Shown in pieces: positions 8,738-16,165 of a stretch of DNA of 33,311 nucleotides. Numbering within the stretch: the first letter of the stretch is position 1; each line of letters begins with the position of its first letter. Made by a program: the position numbers and the translations under genes. The DNA comes from Flavobacteriales bacterium (GTDB lineage: Bacteria > Bacteroidota > Bacteroidia > Flavobacteriales_D > Crocinitomicaceae). The notes under the pieces were generated by a model, which worked only from the letters and a program-made list of their open reading frames with translations, made no database searches and was not told the origin of the DNA. Location: assembly GCA_947488235.1 (NCBI GenBank), contig CANLAQ010000028.1:1-33311 (forward strand), in the 5' to 3' direction.

Positions 8738-8878
8738 TTTTTTTAATTAACTATATTTCTTTTTAAGAATACTTCATATTCTCTTCCTAAGGTAAGAATA
8801 TTAATTTACTTTATGGTAAAAAAAAGTGTCATGTAAACTTTTCCCCTATTTATAGCACCTGCAAAAAGTTAAGATAAA

Positions 8879-9628
8879 ATGGGGTTGAGAAATTCATTTT
8901 CTTCAATCGCTTTGACTTTAATACTAACTTTAAAGCTTAATCGTCATGTTAAGTATTTTCTAAATCACAAAACAAATAAAAGCGTGGACTTACCTTTTTC
9001 AATTAGAGAAATCAAATTCAAAGCATTGATTTTCCTGTCATTCACCTTTGTAGTTGCAACACTTCATGCACAAAACTTTGATATTGACCTTTTGAAAAAA
9101 ATAAATGTGGATAGGAATCACGCATTGGACCCTATGTTTAAAGGAATCACCAACAGTGTTACACCTCTTACTTTAGGAGCTCCAATCCTTATGTTTTCTG
9201 CCGGACTGATACATAAAGACAGTTCCTTAAAATCAAAAGGGATCCTTATGGGAGAGACCTTATTGGTAAATGCCTTTATTACCACTGCTTTAAAATTATC
9301 TATTCAAAGAGATCGACCCTTCGTGACATATAGTTTTATTGATCAACAAGCTAAAGCAGGATCTTGGTCTTTTCCTTCAGGACACACATCGAGTGCCTTT
9401 GCCCTTGCAACTTCTTTGAGTATGGCCTATCCAAAATGGTATGTAATTGCTCCTTCGTATTTATGGGCAAGTTCCGTCGGGTATTCTCGTATGCATTTAG
9501 GAGTACATTATCCAAGTGATGTATTGGCGGGAGCGCTGGTAGGAACAGGATCGGCATTTCTTTCTCATGCTTTAAACAATTGTATCCACAAGAAATTAAA
9601 GGAAAAAGCTCAAGCGAAAAGACTATAG
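8879..9628 (+). CDS. PAP2-family membrane-associated phosphatase
   Basis: A phosphatidic acid phosphatase type 2 / acid phosphatase protein. All three signature motifs are intact: K-x6-RP (KLSIQRDRP), SFPSGHTSSAF, and SR-x5-H-x3-D (SRMHLGVHYPSD). These give the catalytic His pair and phosphate-binding site for dephosphorylating a lipid phosphate, undecaprenyl diphosphate or a similar substrate; which one is not clear. The ORF from 8879 encodes 249 residues, but a signal-peptide-like segment (KFKALIFLSFTFVVATLHAQ) begins only near residue 46. A GTG at 8984 would give a protein starting about 14 residues before that segment and may be the true start. It converges with the TPR gene across a shared terminator. 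Confidence 0.85.
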   Translation: MGLRNSFSSIALTLILTLKLNRHVKYFLNHKTNKSVDLPFSIREIKFKALIFLSFTFVVATLHAQNFDIDLLKKINVDRNHALDPMFKGITNSVTPLTLGAPILMFSAGLIHKDSSLKSKGILMGETLLVNAFITTALKLSIQRDRPFVTYSFIDQQAKAGSWSFPSGHTSSAFALATSLSMAYPKWYVIAPSYLWASSVGYSRMHLGVHYPSDVLAGALVGTGSAFLSHALNNCIHKKLKEKAQAKRL

Positions 9629-9680
9629 AAACTTTAGTTTTTAAATATTGTATCAGAGATTTTCAAAATATAGAGCACAA

Positions 9681-9705
9681 AAAAAGCCGCGGTGAGCGGC
9701 TTTTT
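9681..9705. terminator. bidirectional intrinsic terminator
   Basis: AAAAAGCCGC (9681-9690) and GCGGCTTTTT (9696-9705) form a perfect 10-bp stem with a 5-nt loop, with T-runs in both directions. It sits between the convergent PAP2 and TPR genes and can serve both. Confidence 0.92.
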
Positions 9706-9720
9706 AAATTTATAATTAAT

Positions 9721-11319
9721 TTATTTAATTCCTAAAAATGCTTTAGCTTGCTTGTCATCAGGATTTAAAGTATATACGATGGTCCAACATTCCTTTGCTT
9801 TTTCAGCATTCTTCGCCGGAGCATTCACATAATAATCACCAAGATACTTGCATGCCTCGATCACTGTGTTCTTTGTTTTATCTGTTGCTCTCTCTTCTGC
9901 AGGAACAAGCGTAAGAATCGTGTTATAAGCATCAAAAGCTAACCATTGCGCCTTGGTTGGATCTTGCATAAGTTTGGTGCGTGCCATCCATAAATAACCG
10001 CCAACATATTTGCTTGACAATTTATTTACTTTAGCAAAAGCACTGTCTGCAGCAATATAATTTTTAGGGCCAAAATAATATGCTTTACCTAAATCAAAAT
10101 ACTCAGCAACTGTAAGTTTGTCTTTAGCAATCTTCAATTCATAAGCAGCGATTGCTTTATCATATTGTTTTGTTTTAGAACATAATTTAGCCAAATCACT
10201 TGCTAAATCTACAGCAGCATTAGCATTTAACATAGAAGCTTTTTCAATTTCAATGATCGCTAAAGAGTCTTGACCATTCTTGGAAAGTAATAACCCTTTG
10301 TATTTATAATCTAGATAAATTACCTTTTCAGCAGGAACAATAGCAAAGAATGCAGCGCTTGATTTCAATCCTTGAACCGCACCGTCTGTTACTGTTGCAC
10401 ATTCGTAGTAAGAATAAGTCAACATTCGTTCAATGTAGAAATTATTGAAAGAATTCTTTTGTATGTCTAACAATTCAGGAATTGCTTCACAATATTGTTT
10501 ACCATTAAATAAAGCCGTTGCATATCGATATCTAGATTCCAAAGTGTTGTTTAAAGACAAGTACTTCTTCCAGTTCTCAATAGCTTTTTTGGATTGATTA
10601 AACATCATGTTTAATTCCGCATTTTCTCTATAAGCCGGTGCATAAGTTGAATCAATACCCTGAGCTTCTTTATATTTTTCATTCGCTAAATCATAGTTTT
10701 TAGCGCGTTGATATAATTTAGCCGTTCTAACAATTCCTCGTGGTGATTTTGGATTAATCGTTAGTACCATGTTGTATGATTTTATCGCTGGGGAACCATC
10801 TCCAGGTGTTTTTAGATTCAAAGCATCTCCCATTAACAAATGCCCATCTTCATTTTTTGCATCTATTTTTGTTGCGATGGTCAAAATTCTAATGGCTTCA
10901 TCTAAATCTTTTTTCTCAGAAGTAATATAGGTAGCTGCAATACAACGCATGATCTCCGCATTTTTATTTTTAGAAACCTTTAATGCTTGTGCAAAAAGAA
11001 TTTTAGCTTTTGCTTGATCTCCACTTACCCATGCAGCTTTACCCGAACTCACAATTGAAATAGCAGCAGTTGGCTCTACTGTAAAAGCTTTATTCCACTC
11101 TGCAACCGCTGAATCTTGTTCCCCTTTCGCAAAATAGTTTTCACCTGCATAGAAATGGTAAGATCCATTATTAGGAAGCGTTGCAATTAATTTATTAAAT
11201 TCAATCGTCGCTTGAGCAAAACGCTCATTTTCAGTTTTATTGATGGCGTCTTTTAAGGTTTGTCCGAATAAAGTTGTATTGAATAAAATTGCAATTACAA
11301 CGAGTTTAGTAGTGTTCAT
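9721..11319 (-). CDS. exported tetratricopeptide-repeat (TPR) protein
   Basis: A 532-residue protein with a signal peptide (about 1-20, ending TLFGQ) followed by TPR helices over almost its full length. Recognisable units include YHFYAGENYFAKGEQDSAV, then EDGHLLMGDAL, TAKLYQRAKNYDLANEKYKE and YFDLGKAYYFGPKNYIAAD. TPR arrays are protein-protein interaction scaffolds, probably periplasmic here. Proteins of this kind follow ExbB/ExbD/TonB and PstS-like genes in many Bacteroidota, which hints at a role in TonB-linked uptake or envelope work (family context, not proven). The gene has its own near-perfect promoter at 11366-11396, so it need not depend on the upstream genes. Confidence 0.85.
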   Translation of the reverse strand: MNTTKLVVIAILFNTTLFGQTLKDAINKTENERFAQATIEFNKLIATLPNNGSYHFYAGENYFAKGEQDSAVAEWNKAFTVEPTAAISIVSSGKAAWVSGDQAKAKILFAQALKVSKNKNAEIMRCIAATYITSEKKDLDEAIRILTIATKIDAKNEDGHLLMGDALNLKTPGDGSPAIKSYNMVLTINPKSPRGIVRTAKLYQRAKNYDLANEKYKEAQGIDSTYAPAYRENAELNMMFNQSKKAIENWKKYLSLNNTLESRYRYATALFNGKQYCEAIPELLDIQKNSFNNFYIERMLTYSYYECATVTDGAVQGLKSSAAFFAIVPAEKVIYLDYKYKGLLLSKNGQDSLAIIEIEKASMLNANAAVDLASDLAKLCSKTKQYDKAIAAYELKIAKDKLTVAEYFDLGKAYYFGPKNYIAADSAFAKVNKLSSKYVGGYLWMARTKLMQDPTKAQWLAFDAYNTILTLVPAEERATDKTKNTVIEACKYLGDYYVNAPAKNAEKAKECWTIVYTLNPDDKQAKAFLGIK

Positions 11320-11365
11320 GTCTAGTTTTTCTTATTGGTTAAATTGACTAAATCAATTCTCACGC

Positions 11366-11396
11366 CAAAAATAGAATTCTCAAGGCGAATTGCAAA
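11366..11396 (-). promoter_or_regulatory. consensus Bacteroidota promoter for the TPR gene
   Basis: On the minus strand this reads TTTG, then exactly 19 bases, then TATTTTTG. It matches the TTTG-N19-TAnnTTTG consensus at every defined position. The predicted start of transcription is about 40 bases upstream of the TPR gene ATG at 11319. Confidence 0.75.
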
Positions 11397-11429
11397 ATTT
11401 CTTTTAAAATAAAGCGCTAAATGACTCAT

Positions 11430-12359
11430 TTATTCTGTTTCGAGTGAGATTAATCTAATAGGAGAGTTGGCGGGAACTAAAGCTGATTTTTGAATAATTA
11501 ATTGTCCTTTATCCCCTTTCATAAATAAAATGAAGCCAGCGGCAAGTCCGGCTTTTTTGGCTTTATTAATCATCCAGATTTCTCTTGATAAAGGATATTC
11601 TTTGGTGTAGATATAAGAAGCGAATGGCTTGTAATAAGAAGTAGTTTCATCTTTTGCAATAGACATCACGGTGATTCCATTTACAAAATTAAGGGCGTCA
11701 AAATCATCTGCATCAGAGATCCAATTTAATCCAATAATCCCCAAAGCATTTTTGTTTTCTTTAACATAGTTGATCACTTCTGCATTTGATTTTACTGCAA
11801 ACATATTTACAGGAACTTTTTTTAAATCGAAAAGTCTTTTGAGGTAAAAATAATTAGCCGAGTTCTCATTATCAAAAACGATATTGATAGGCGTTTTTAA
11901 TGCAGGCCATTGCTTTGTTTTACCCATTAGTATATCTTTTAATTCACTTAATATTAAGATAGAATCTGGATTAGAAGGATGAACAATTAAAGCCAAAGCA
12001 TCTTCAGCAATTTTATCGCTGCGAACTTCAACTTGTGCTTTTTTGAGTTCTTTTTTTTCTAAAGAAGTAAAATCTCTTGAAATACAAATGGTTTTTATTT
12101 TATTGTCATAGAAAGCTTGAATAATATCTCCTTCAGATTTATATACAGGTTTAATCTCTCCTCTTGGAAATTGACTTTCGAAAGTATAAATACTGGTGTC
12201 AAAAAGTGGTTTGAAGGATTCTTCGATATAAATTTTTGTAGCGCCTCTACTGTGGGTGTCTTTGCTGTAGGCAAATGGATTTTCTTCGTCATTGCAGGCA
12301 CTTAATATTACTAATATTAAGGGCAATAATAAGCTGAAATAATTAATCTTCATTTTCAT
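11430..12359 (-). CDS. PstS-like substrate-binding lipoprotein
   Basis: Read from the ATG at 12359 (or 12353) the protein has a signal peptide with lipobox ILSAC followed by NDEENPF, giving a lipoprotein of about 309 residues. The mature part resembles type 2 periplasmic binding proteins of the phosphate-binding PstS group: an early GATKIYIEESF strand, an internal hinge with alternating strands, and a TKQWPAL motif typical of such proteins. No PstA, PstB or PstC permease genes are nearby, so transport of phosphate by an ABC system is not supported; the same orphan arrangement beside ExbB/ExbD/TonB is common in Bacteroidota. Its start lies inside the end of the small upstream gene (17-base overlap), showing coupling. 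Confidence 0.8.
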   Translation of the reverse strand: MKMKINYFSLLLPLILVILSACNDEENPFAYSKDTHSRGATKIYIEESFKPLFDTSIYTFESQFPRGEIKPVYKSEGDIIQAFYDNKIKTICISRDFTSLEKKELKKAQVEVRSDKIAEDALALIVHPSNPDSILILSELKDILMGKTKQWPALKTPINIVFDNENSANYFYLKRLFDLKKVPVNMFAVKSNAEVINYVKENKNALGIIGLNWISDADDFDALNFVNGITVMSIAKDETTSYYKPFASYIYTKEYPLSREIWMINKAKKAGLAAGFILFMKGDKGQLIIQKSALVPANSPIRLISLETE

Positions 12360-12552
12360 CTCCTTGTTTTTTAAGGGACTTGTATAGTCTGTAGGATCTA
12401 AAAATAGCATAGGCGATTAGAATAGTAATAAGAATAATTCTTTTGGTCCCGTATAAATTCTCTTCCATAAGCGAAGTGCTTATTAAAAAATAAGCCATTA
12501 CAAAGCTCATTAGAATAGAAAAAATTGAAAGGAGGGCACTTACTTTATGCAT
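12343..12552 (-). CDS. small two-helix membrane protein, unknown
   Basis: A 69-residue protein with two hydrophobic segments (about 5-27 and 38-54), and a charged tail with RSYRLYKSLKKQ and then an acidic end. Its last codons overlap the start of the PstS-like lipoprotein, which argues that it is translated. It lies just below the terminator-like hairpin that follows tonB. Function is unknown; a small partner of the neighbouring envelope proteins is possible. Confidence 0.65.
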   Translation of the reverse strand: MHKVSALLSIFSILMSFVMAYFLISTSLMEENLYGTKRIILITILIAYAIFRSYRLYKSLKKQGDENED

Positions 12553-12563
12553 GCTGTATAGAA

Positions 12564-12596
12564 ATAAAAAACCCCGAATGAATACACTCAGGGTTT
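12564..12596 (-). terminator. intrinsic terminator or attenuator after tonB
   Basis: On the minus strand the RNA forms a 12-bp stem: AAACCCUGAGUG pairs with CAUUCGGGGUUU around a UAUU loop, with two G-U pairs, and is followed by UUUUUUAUUU. It lies 18 bases after the tonB stop and 12 bases before the next ATG, so read-through would be needed to transcribe the two genes below it from the exbB promoter. Confidence 0.75.
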
Positions 12597-12613
12597 AAAA
12601 TAATTATTTAAAG

Positions 12614-13468
12614 TTATTGTAATTGGAAGTTGATAGGTATTAAACAGTAGGAAGCAACACTTCTACCATTTAATTTTGCAGGTTTCCAACGAGGCATCGC
12701 CTTAATAGCTTTGATGGCCGCTCTATCGCACTCTTCACAATCAGGAACTCCTTTTTGAACTTGAACTTGTGAAATCACTCCTTCAATACTTACAACAAAT
12801 CTTAAGAAGCATTTTCCTTGAATGTTATTTGCAATAGCAGTTTCCGGATAATCTAAGTTCTTTTTAATGAACTCCATCATTTTTGGATAACCACCATCAA
12901 ACTCTGCTTCTTCGTCAACAAAAGTTTCTGGTTCTGGTGCTTTTGTTTCTGTGGGTGGATCACCCGTTTCAACAGGTGGATCAAAATTATCTGGATCACC
13001 CTCTTGTGTTTTATCACTTGCCTTAGTTTTGTCAAGATCATCTTGTAAAGGAATCACATCATCTGTTGGAGTATCCGTTACAATCGGCGGCATGAAGGCT
13101 ACTGTTTCTTCCATTGGAGGAGGAGTCTCTTCTGGTGGAGGCGGAACAACCTTCTCTTCAGGAGGCGTAACCATAGATATTTGCGTTTGATCTACAGGCT
13201 TAGCAATGATTTTTGGCTCAGGTAAGTTTTTGTAAATTACCCAAGAGGTATAAATTAATCCAATTAAAAGGAATAACCCACCCATTATGTATACCATTCT
13301 TTTTTCGTAATTTGAGCGGATCGCATAAGCACCGTAGGCTCTATTGCGATGCGCAAATACAAGTTCATTTCTATTAGATGAGGTTACTTGTTGCCAAGTT
13401 CTAGCGGAAAAATGGTCGTATAAAGTAACGAATAATACAAGGACGATAATACTGATAATTGCTGTCAT
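12614..13468 (-). CDS. tonB: TonB-family energy transducer
   Basis: A 284-residue TonB protein that couples the proton motive force, through ExbB/ExbD, to outer-membrane receptors. An N-terminal hydrophobic segment (about 2-18) is followed by the Bacteroidota-typical NRAYGAYAIRSNYEKR region and a second helix (about 58-79). A Pro/Glu-rich periplasmic linker (about 85-185, with PPPPEETPPP) leads to the TonB C-terminal domain (about 190-284) with FDGGYP at its start, YPETAIANNIQGK and PRWKPAKLNGR. The domain holds four Cys (220, 244, 247, 275), which is unusual. The gene starts one base after the exbD stop, so the two are tightly coupled. Confidence 0.92.
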   Translation of the reverse strand: MTAIISIIVLVLFVTLYDHFSARTWQQVTSSNRNELVFAHRNRAYGAYAIRSNYEKRMVYIMGGLFLLIGLIYTSWVIYKNLPEPKIIAKPVDQTQISMVTPPEEKVVPPPPEETPPPMEETVAFMPPIVTDTPTDDVIPLQDDLDKTKASDKTQEGDPDNFDPPVETGDPPTETKAPEPETFVDEEAEFDGGYPKMMEFIKKNLDYPETAIANNIQGKCFLRFVVSIEGVISQVQVQKGVPDCEECDRAAIKAIKAMPRWKPAKLNGRSVASYCLIPINFQLQ

Positions 13469-13469
13469 G

Positions 13470-14108
13470 TTACTTGATTTTAGTTTTCAATAATACAAGT
13501 TCTGCTGGCATCAAATCTACAGGGGCAATGACTCCGATTTCTGCAATTTTTAATTCATCTACTAAATCGATGAAATTTTTACAAGTTGCTTTATCGTCGG
13601 TTTTAATTAATACTTTCAATGCCTTATTGTTTTTCTTGGAATCAGATAATAAACGCAAATAGGTCGTATCCTGAATTTGTTTATTTTCTAATTTCTTGCC
13701 GTTTATTTTTTTCTGACTTAATACATATTCATTTCCGTCAGCTAATATTTTCCTTACACCTTTCGTGCCAAAGTCTGTTTCTTCAAAAACAGTCGGACCT
13801 TTAGGCCCTGGCTTCGAAGCTGGATAAAACTGACCAGTGTAATAGTAGATTTTATCTTCAGACAAAATGAAGGTAATTGCATTATTGATTTTAGGTTGTT
13901 CTTTTGGTGGGTTTTTCGGATCTATTTTAGCAGGATAAACTAAACTCATCACCTTCGGTTTACTGAAAGTAGAGGTAAGAACGAAAAATGTTAGTAAAAG
14001 GAAAGCTAAATCTACCATTGGCGTCATGTCGACTCTTGTAGAACTCTTTTTTGCTCTCTTCTTACCTTTGCCATGGCCACCGCCACCGCCTTCTGCAATT
14101 TCTGCCAT
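13470..14108 (-). CDS. exbD: ExbD/TolR-family protein (second copy)
   Basis: A 212-residue ExbD-type proton-channel subunit. The N-terminus is cytoplasmic and unusual, with GGGGGHGKGKKRAKK at about 7-21, then DMTPMVDLAFLLLTFFVL (27-44), where Asp33 is the conserved residue equivalent to E. coli ExbD Asp25 used in proton transfer. A single transmembrane helix (about 30-50) precedes a periplasmic domain of about 150 residues, longer than in E. coli ExbD (141 residues in total). It sits 11 bases after the first exbD and one base before tonB. Two exbD genes in series are usual for Bacteroidota and may allow a mixed ExbD dimer. Confidence 0.92.
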   Translation of the reverse strand: MAEIAEGGGGGHGKGKKRAKKSSTRVDMTPMVDLAFLLLTFFVLTSTFSKPKVMSLVYPAKIDPKNPPKEQPKINNAITFILSEDKIYYYTGQFYPASKPGPKGPTVFEETDFGTKGVRKILADGNEYVLSQKKINGKKLENKQIQDTTYLRLLSDSKKNNKALKVLIKTDDKATCKNFIDLVDELKIAEIGVIAPVDLMPAELVLLKTKIK

Positions 14109-14119
14109 AAGTATTTATT

Positions 14120-14785
14120 TTACAACGGAGCCAACTCCATTGAAGTAATGAAATTCAAGTTGTTTATGTTTAAGTCCCGGAAAACATCAATTACTTTTTG
14201 CGCTTTAAAGTAAAGTGTTTTACTATCAACTCTTAAAATAAACTTAGGTTTATAGTCAATTGGATCAGGGTTTAATCCATTCATTTTTGCTTCCATAAAG
14301 GAAGTTTTCCCTGTATTCAATGCAGCAATGTTTCCATAATAAATCCAATCTTTCAGCTGATTAGCCGTAGAATCTTTATAAGGTATTGCTTCTGTTACGA
14401 ATTCTTTTCTTGCATCAGATTCCAAATCAATATAACCAGGCATTTCATTCATCTTACAGCCAAAACTTGACATGTAAGTAAATTCATCCATTTGTTCTGG
14501 AGTGAAACCAACTTTGTATTTAGCTGACATTGCAGTTAAAAGTTCTCTTCTCGCTTCAGGGTCCGACATATTAAAGAATACTCTTCCGTCTTTATCTACT
14601 GTTACAAGAACAACATTTTCTGGAATGATCACATCACTAATACTCGATGGAACATCTACATCAACTGGTTCTGATGATCTGAAGGATGCGGCAAGCATAA
14701 AAAAGGTAACGAGTAAGAAAGCCAAGTCCACCATTGGCGTCATGTCTATACTTGGACTTCCTTTAGGTATTTTAATCTTTGGCAT
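14120..14785 (-). CDS. exbD: ExbD/TolR-family protein (first copy)
   Basis: A 221-residue ExbD-type subunit starting MPKIKIPKGSPSIDMTPMVD, with Asp20 as the conserved intramembrane carboxylate and a single helix at about 16-36. The periplasmic part (about 40-221) is long and differs from the second ExbD; it ends in a strand-rich domain with ILRVDSKTLYFKAQKVIDVF, typical of ExbD folds. The gene follows exbB by 34 bases. Together with ExbB, the second ExbD and TonB it should form the inner-membrane motor for TonB-dependent transport. Confidence 0.92.
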   Translation of the reverse strand: MPKIKIPKGSPSIDMTPMVDLAFLLVTFFMLAASFRSSEPVDVDVPSSISDVIIPENVVLVTVDKDGRVFFNMSDPEARRELLTAMSAKYKVGFTPEQMDEFTYMSSFGCKMNEMPGYIDLESDARKEFVTEAIPYKDSTANQLKDWIYYGNIAALNTGKTSFMEAKMNGLNPDPIDYKPKFILRVDSKTLYFKAQKVIDVFRDLNINNLNFITSMELAPL

Positions 14786-14819
14786 CTAATTTTATTTAAA
14801 ATTCAATGAGTAAAGTATC

Positions 14820-15647
14820 TTAGTTCGAAGAAGAAAAATCTTGAACAATGGTAAAACTTGCTTCATCAATACTGTAAGTCATTGAATCAATTTTGGTTGA
14901 GAAGAAGTTGTACATGATAATTGCAATTGTTGAACCCATAATACCAAAGAAAGTATTGATTAAGGCTTCAGAAATACCAGTTGCTAATTGCGCTGTATCA
15001 GGAGCTCCTTGTGACATGGCAGCAAACGATTTAATCATTCCCATTACCGTTCCAATCAAACCAATTAAGGTTGCAATAGTGGCACAAGTAGAAAGAATTA
15101 CTAAGTTTTTAGAAAGCATTGGCAATTCTAATGAAGTTGCTTCTTCTAATTCTTTTTTCAAACTCTCCACCTTTTGTTCTTTGCTCATTCCTGCATCACC
15201 TTGTACATGACTGTATTTTTCTAATCCAGCACGAACAACATTTGCAAGTGATCCTTTTTGTTTATCACATTCTGCAATGGCAGTGTCAATTTGCTTAGCA
15301 GACAATAAATCTTTTATTTTACCAACAAAAGAATCGATTCTACCACGACCTTTCGCCATGGAAAGTGTAACAAATCTTTCAATTGAAAAGATAATAATGA
15401 TTAAGTTGATTGCAACCAATATAGGTACGATAAATCCACCTTTATAAACGGTACCCATTAAGTTACCATCAATTGGTTCTGCACTTGGATCGTTATCTAC
15501 AAAGTTTCCTGGATCTCCAAAAATGTATTTAAAAATTAATACACCTGCGATAAGTGAAATCACAATGGTTAAAATTGCCATCAAAGACGAAAAACCACCT
15601 GATGTTTTTTGTTTCTTAAGCGCTGTTTTTTGTTTTGTTTTAGTCAT
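14820..15647 (-). CDS. exbB: ExbB/MotA/TolQ-family proton channel subunit
   Basis: A 275-residue protein with four hydrophobic segments (about 22-45, 72-93, 178-203 and 226-252). The MotA/TolQ/ExbB domain is clear: GLIGTVMGMIKSFAAM at about 201-216 and then ISEALINTFFGIMGSTIAII. The N-terminal extra helix is common in Bacteroidota ExbB but absent from the 244-residue E. coli protein. It is the first gene of the exbB-exbD-exbD-tonB operon, downstream of a candidate promoter at 15689-15719. ExbB assembles as a pentamer around ExbD. Confidence 0.93.
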   Translation of the reverse strand: MTKTKQKTALKKQKTSGGFSSLMAILTIVISLIAGVLIFKYIFGDPGNFVDNDPSAEPIDGNLMGTVYKGGFIVPILVAINLIIIIFSIERFVTLSMAKGRGRIDSFVGKIKDLLSAKQIDTAIAECDKQKGSLANVVRAGLEKYSHVQGDAGMSKEQKVESLKKELEEATSLELPMLSKNLVILSTCATIATLIGLIGTVMGMIKSFAAMSQGAPDTAQLATGISEALINTFFGIMGSTIAIIMYNFFSTKIDSMTYSIDEASFTIVQDFSSSN

Positions 15648-15688
15648 AATTCTAAGTTTATTTTATCCTTTTATTTTACGATTTGTGA

Positions 15689-15719
15689 CAAACTTAGCAC
15701 TTTTTTTTAAGATTTAAAA
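15689..15719 (-). promoter_or_regulatory. candidate promoter of the exbB-exbD-exbD-tonB operon
   Basis: On the minus strand the sequence reads TTTT, 19 bases, then TAAGTTTG. The -7 element matches TAnnTTTG perfectly and the -33 element matches three of four bases. The start codon of exbB lies 42 bases below. Upstream of it, 15720-15905 shows no gene or strong signal. Confidence 0.5.
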
Positions 15720-15905
15720 TTTTTGTACGCTCGTGTGATTATAAAAATAAAAACTTAACATTCTCTTCACATAAATAATGCCAAAAATTAGGTGCTATTT
15801 TTTCGCTTTAAGATCGGATGTATCATTTTAGTGGAGTGATAATAATCTGAAAATAAATCAAAAAACGCTCGAATTTTATAGATTTATGAAAATTAAGGTC
15901 AAAAA

Positions 15906-15927
15906 AAAAGCACCACAGGGTGCTTTT
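15906..15927 (-). terminator. intrinsic terminator of the 50-codon gene
   Basis: AAAAGCACC (15906-15914) pairs with GGTGCTTTT (15919-15927) around a 4-nt loop. On the minus strand it is followed by further T (the plus strand has A at 15901-15909), so it ends transcription of the small gene whose stop is at 15947. Confidence 0.85.
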
Positions 15928-15946
15928 GGATACTATTTATATTTTT

Positions 15947-16099
15947 TTATTCATGGTCTTCAAAGACACGCTTTGGCTTAAGTCTTTCAAATAAACCTAA
16001 TGTTATCCAATAAGGTAATACAAATCCTAAAAGGAAAAACAACATCCAAAATGCCATTCCAAAAATTAAAAAAAACAATACTAAACCAAAACTACTCAT
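15947..16099 (-). CDS. 50-residue small membrane protein
   Basis: A short reading frame with ATG at 16099 and TAA at 15947. The peptide begins MSSFGLVLFFLIFGMAFW and is strongly hydrophobic up to about residue 37 (one long or two short helices), then has a basic and acidic tail with ERLKPKR and ends VFEDHE. A hydrophobic helix with a charged tail, correct start and stop, and a strong terminator 20 bases after the stop all support a real gene. Function is unknown. It is divergent from fumC, whose -7 element at 16107 lies just above this start. Confidence 0.7.
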   Translation of the reverse strand: MSSFGLVLFFLIFGMAFWMLFFLLGFVLPYWITLGLFERLKPKRVFEDHE

Positions 16100-16106
16100 C
16101 TTCTAT

Positions 16107-16114
16107 TATTTTTG
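16107..16114 (+). promoter_or_regulatory. candidate -7 promoter element of fumC
   Basis: TATTTTTG matches TAnnTTTG, 51 bases upstream of the fumC ATG. No TTTG is seen at the expected -33 position, so only half the promoter is supported. Confidence 0.4.
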
Positions 16115-16165
16115 TACTTGTTACGCTGTAAAATTAAATATTAAAAATCAAATAATCATAAAAAA

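Noticed and set aside
11430-12359. Phosphate ABC transporter (pst operon)
   Set aside because: Only a PstS-like binding protein is present; no permease or ATPase genes accompany it.
12951-13190. 79-codon plus-strand frame rich in Gly and Ser
   Set aside because: It is the antisense of the Pro/Glu-rich linker of TonB; composition is explained by that.
15660-15900. Further small gene or structured RNA upstream of exbB
   Set aside because: No frame with plausible composition and no strong hairpin was found beyond the terminator at 15906-15927.
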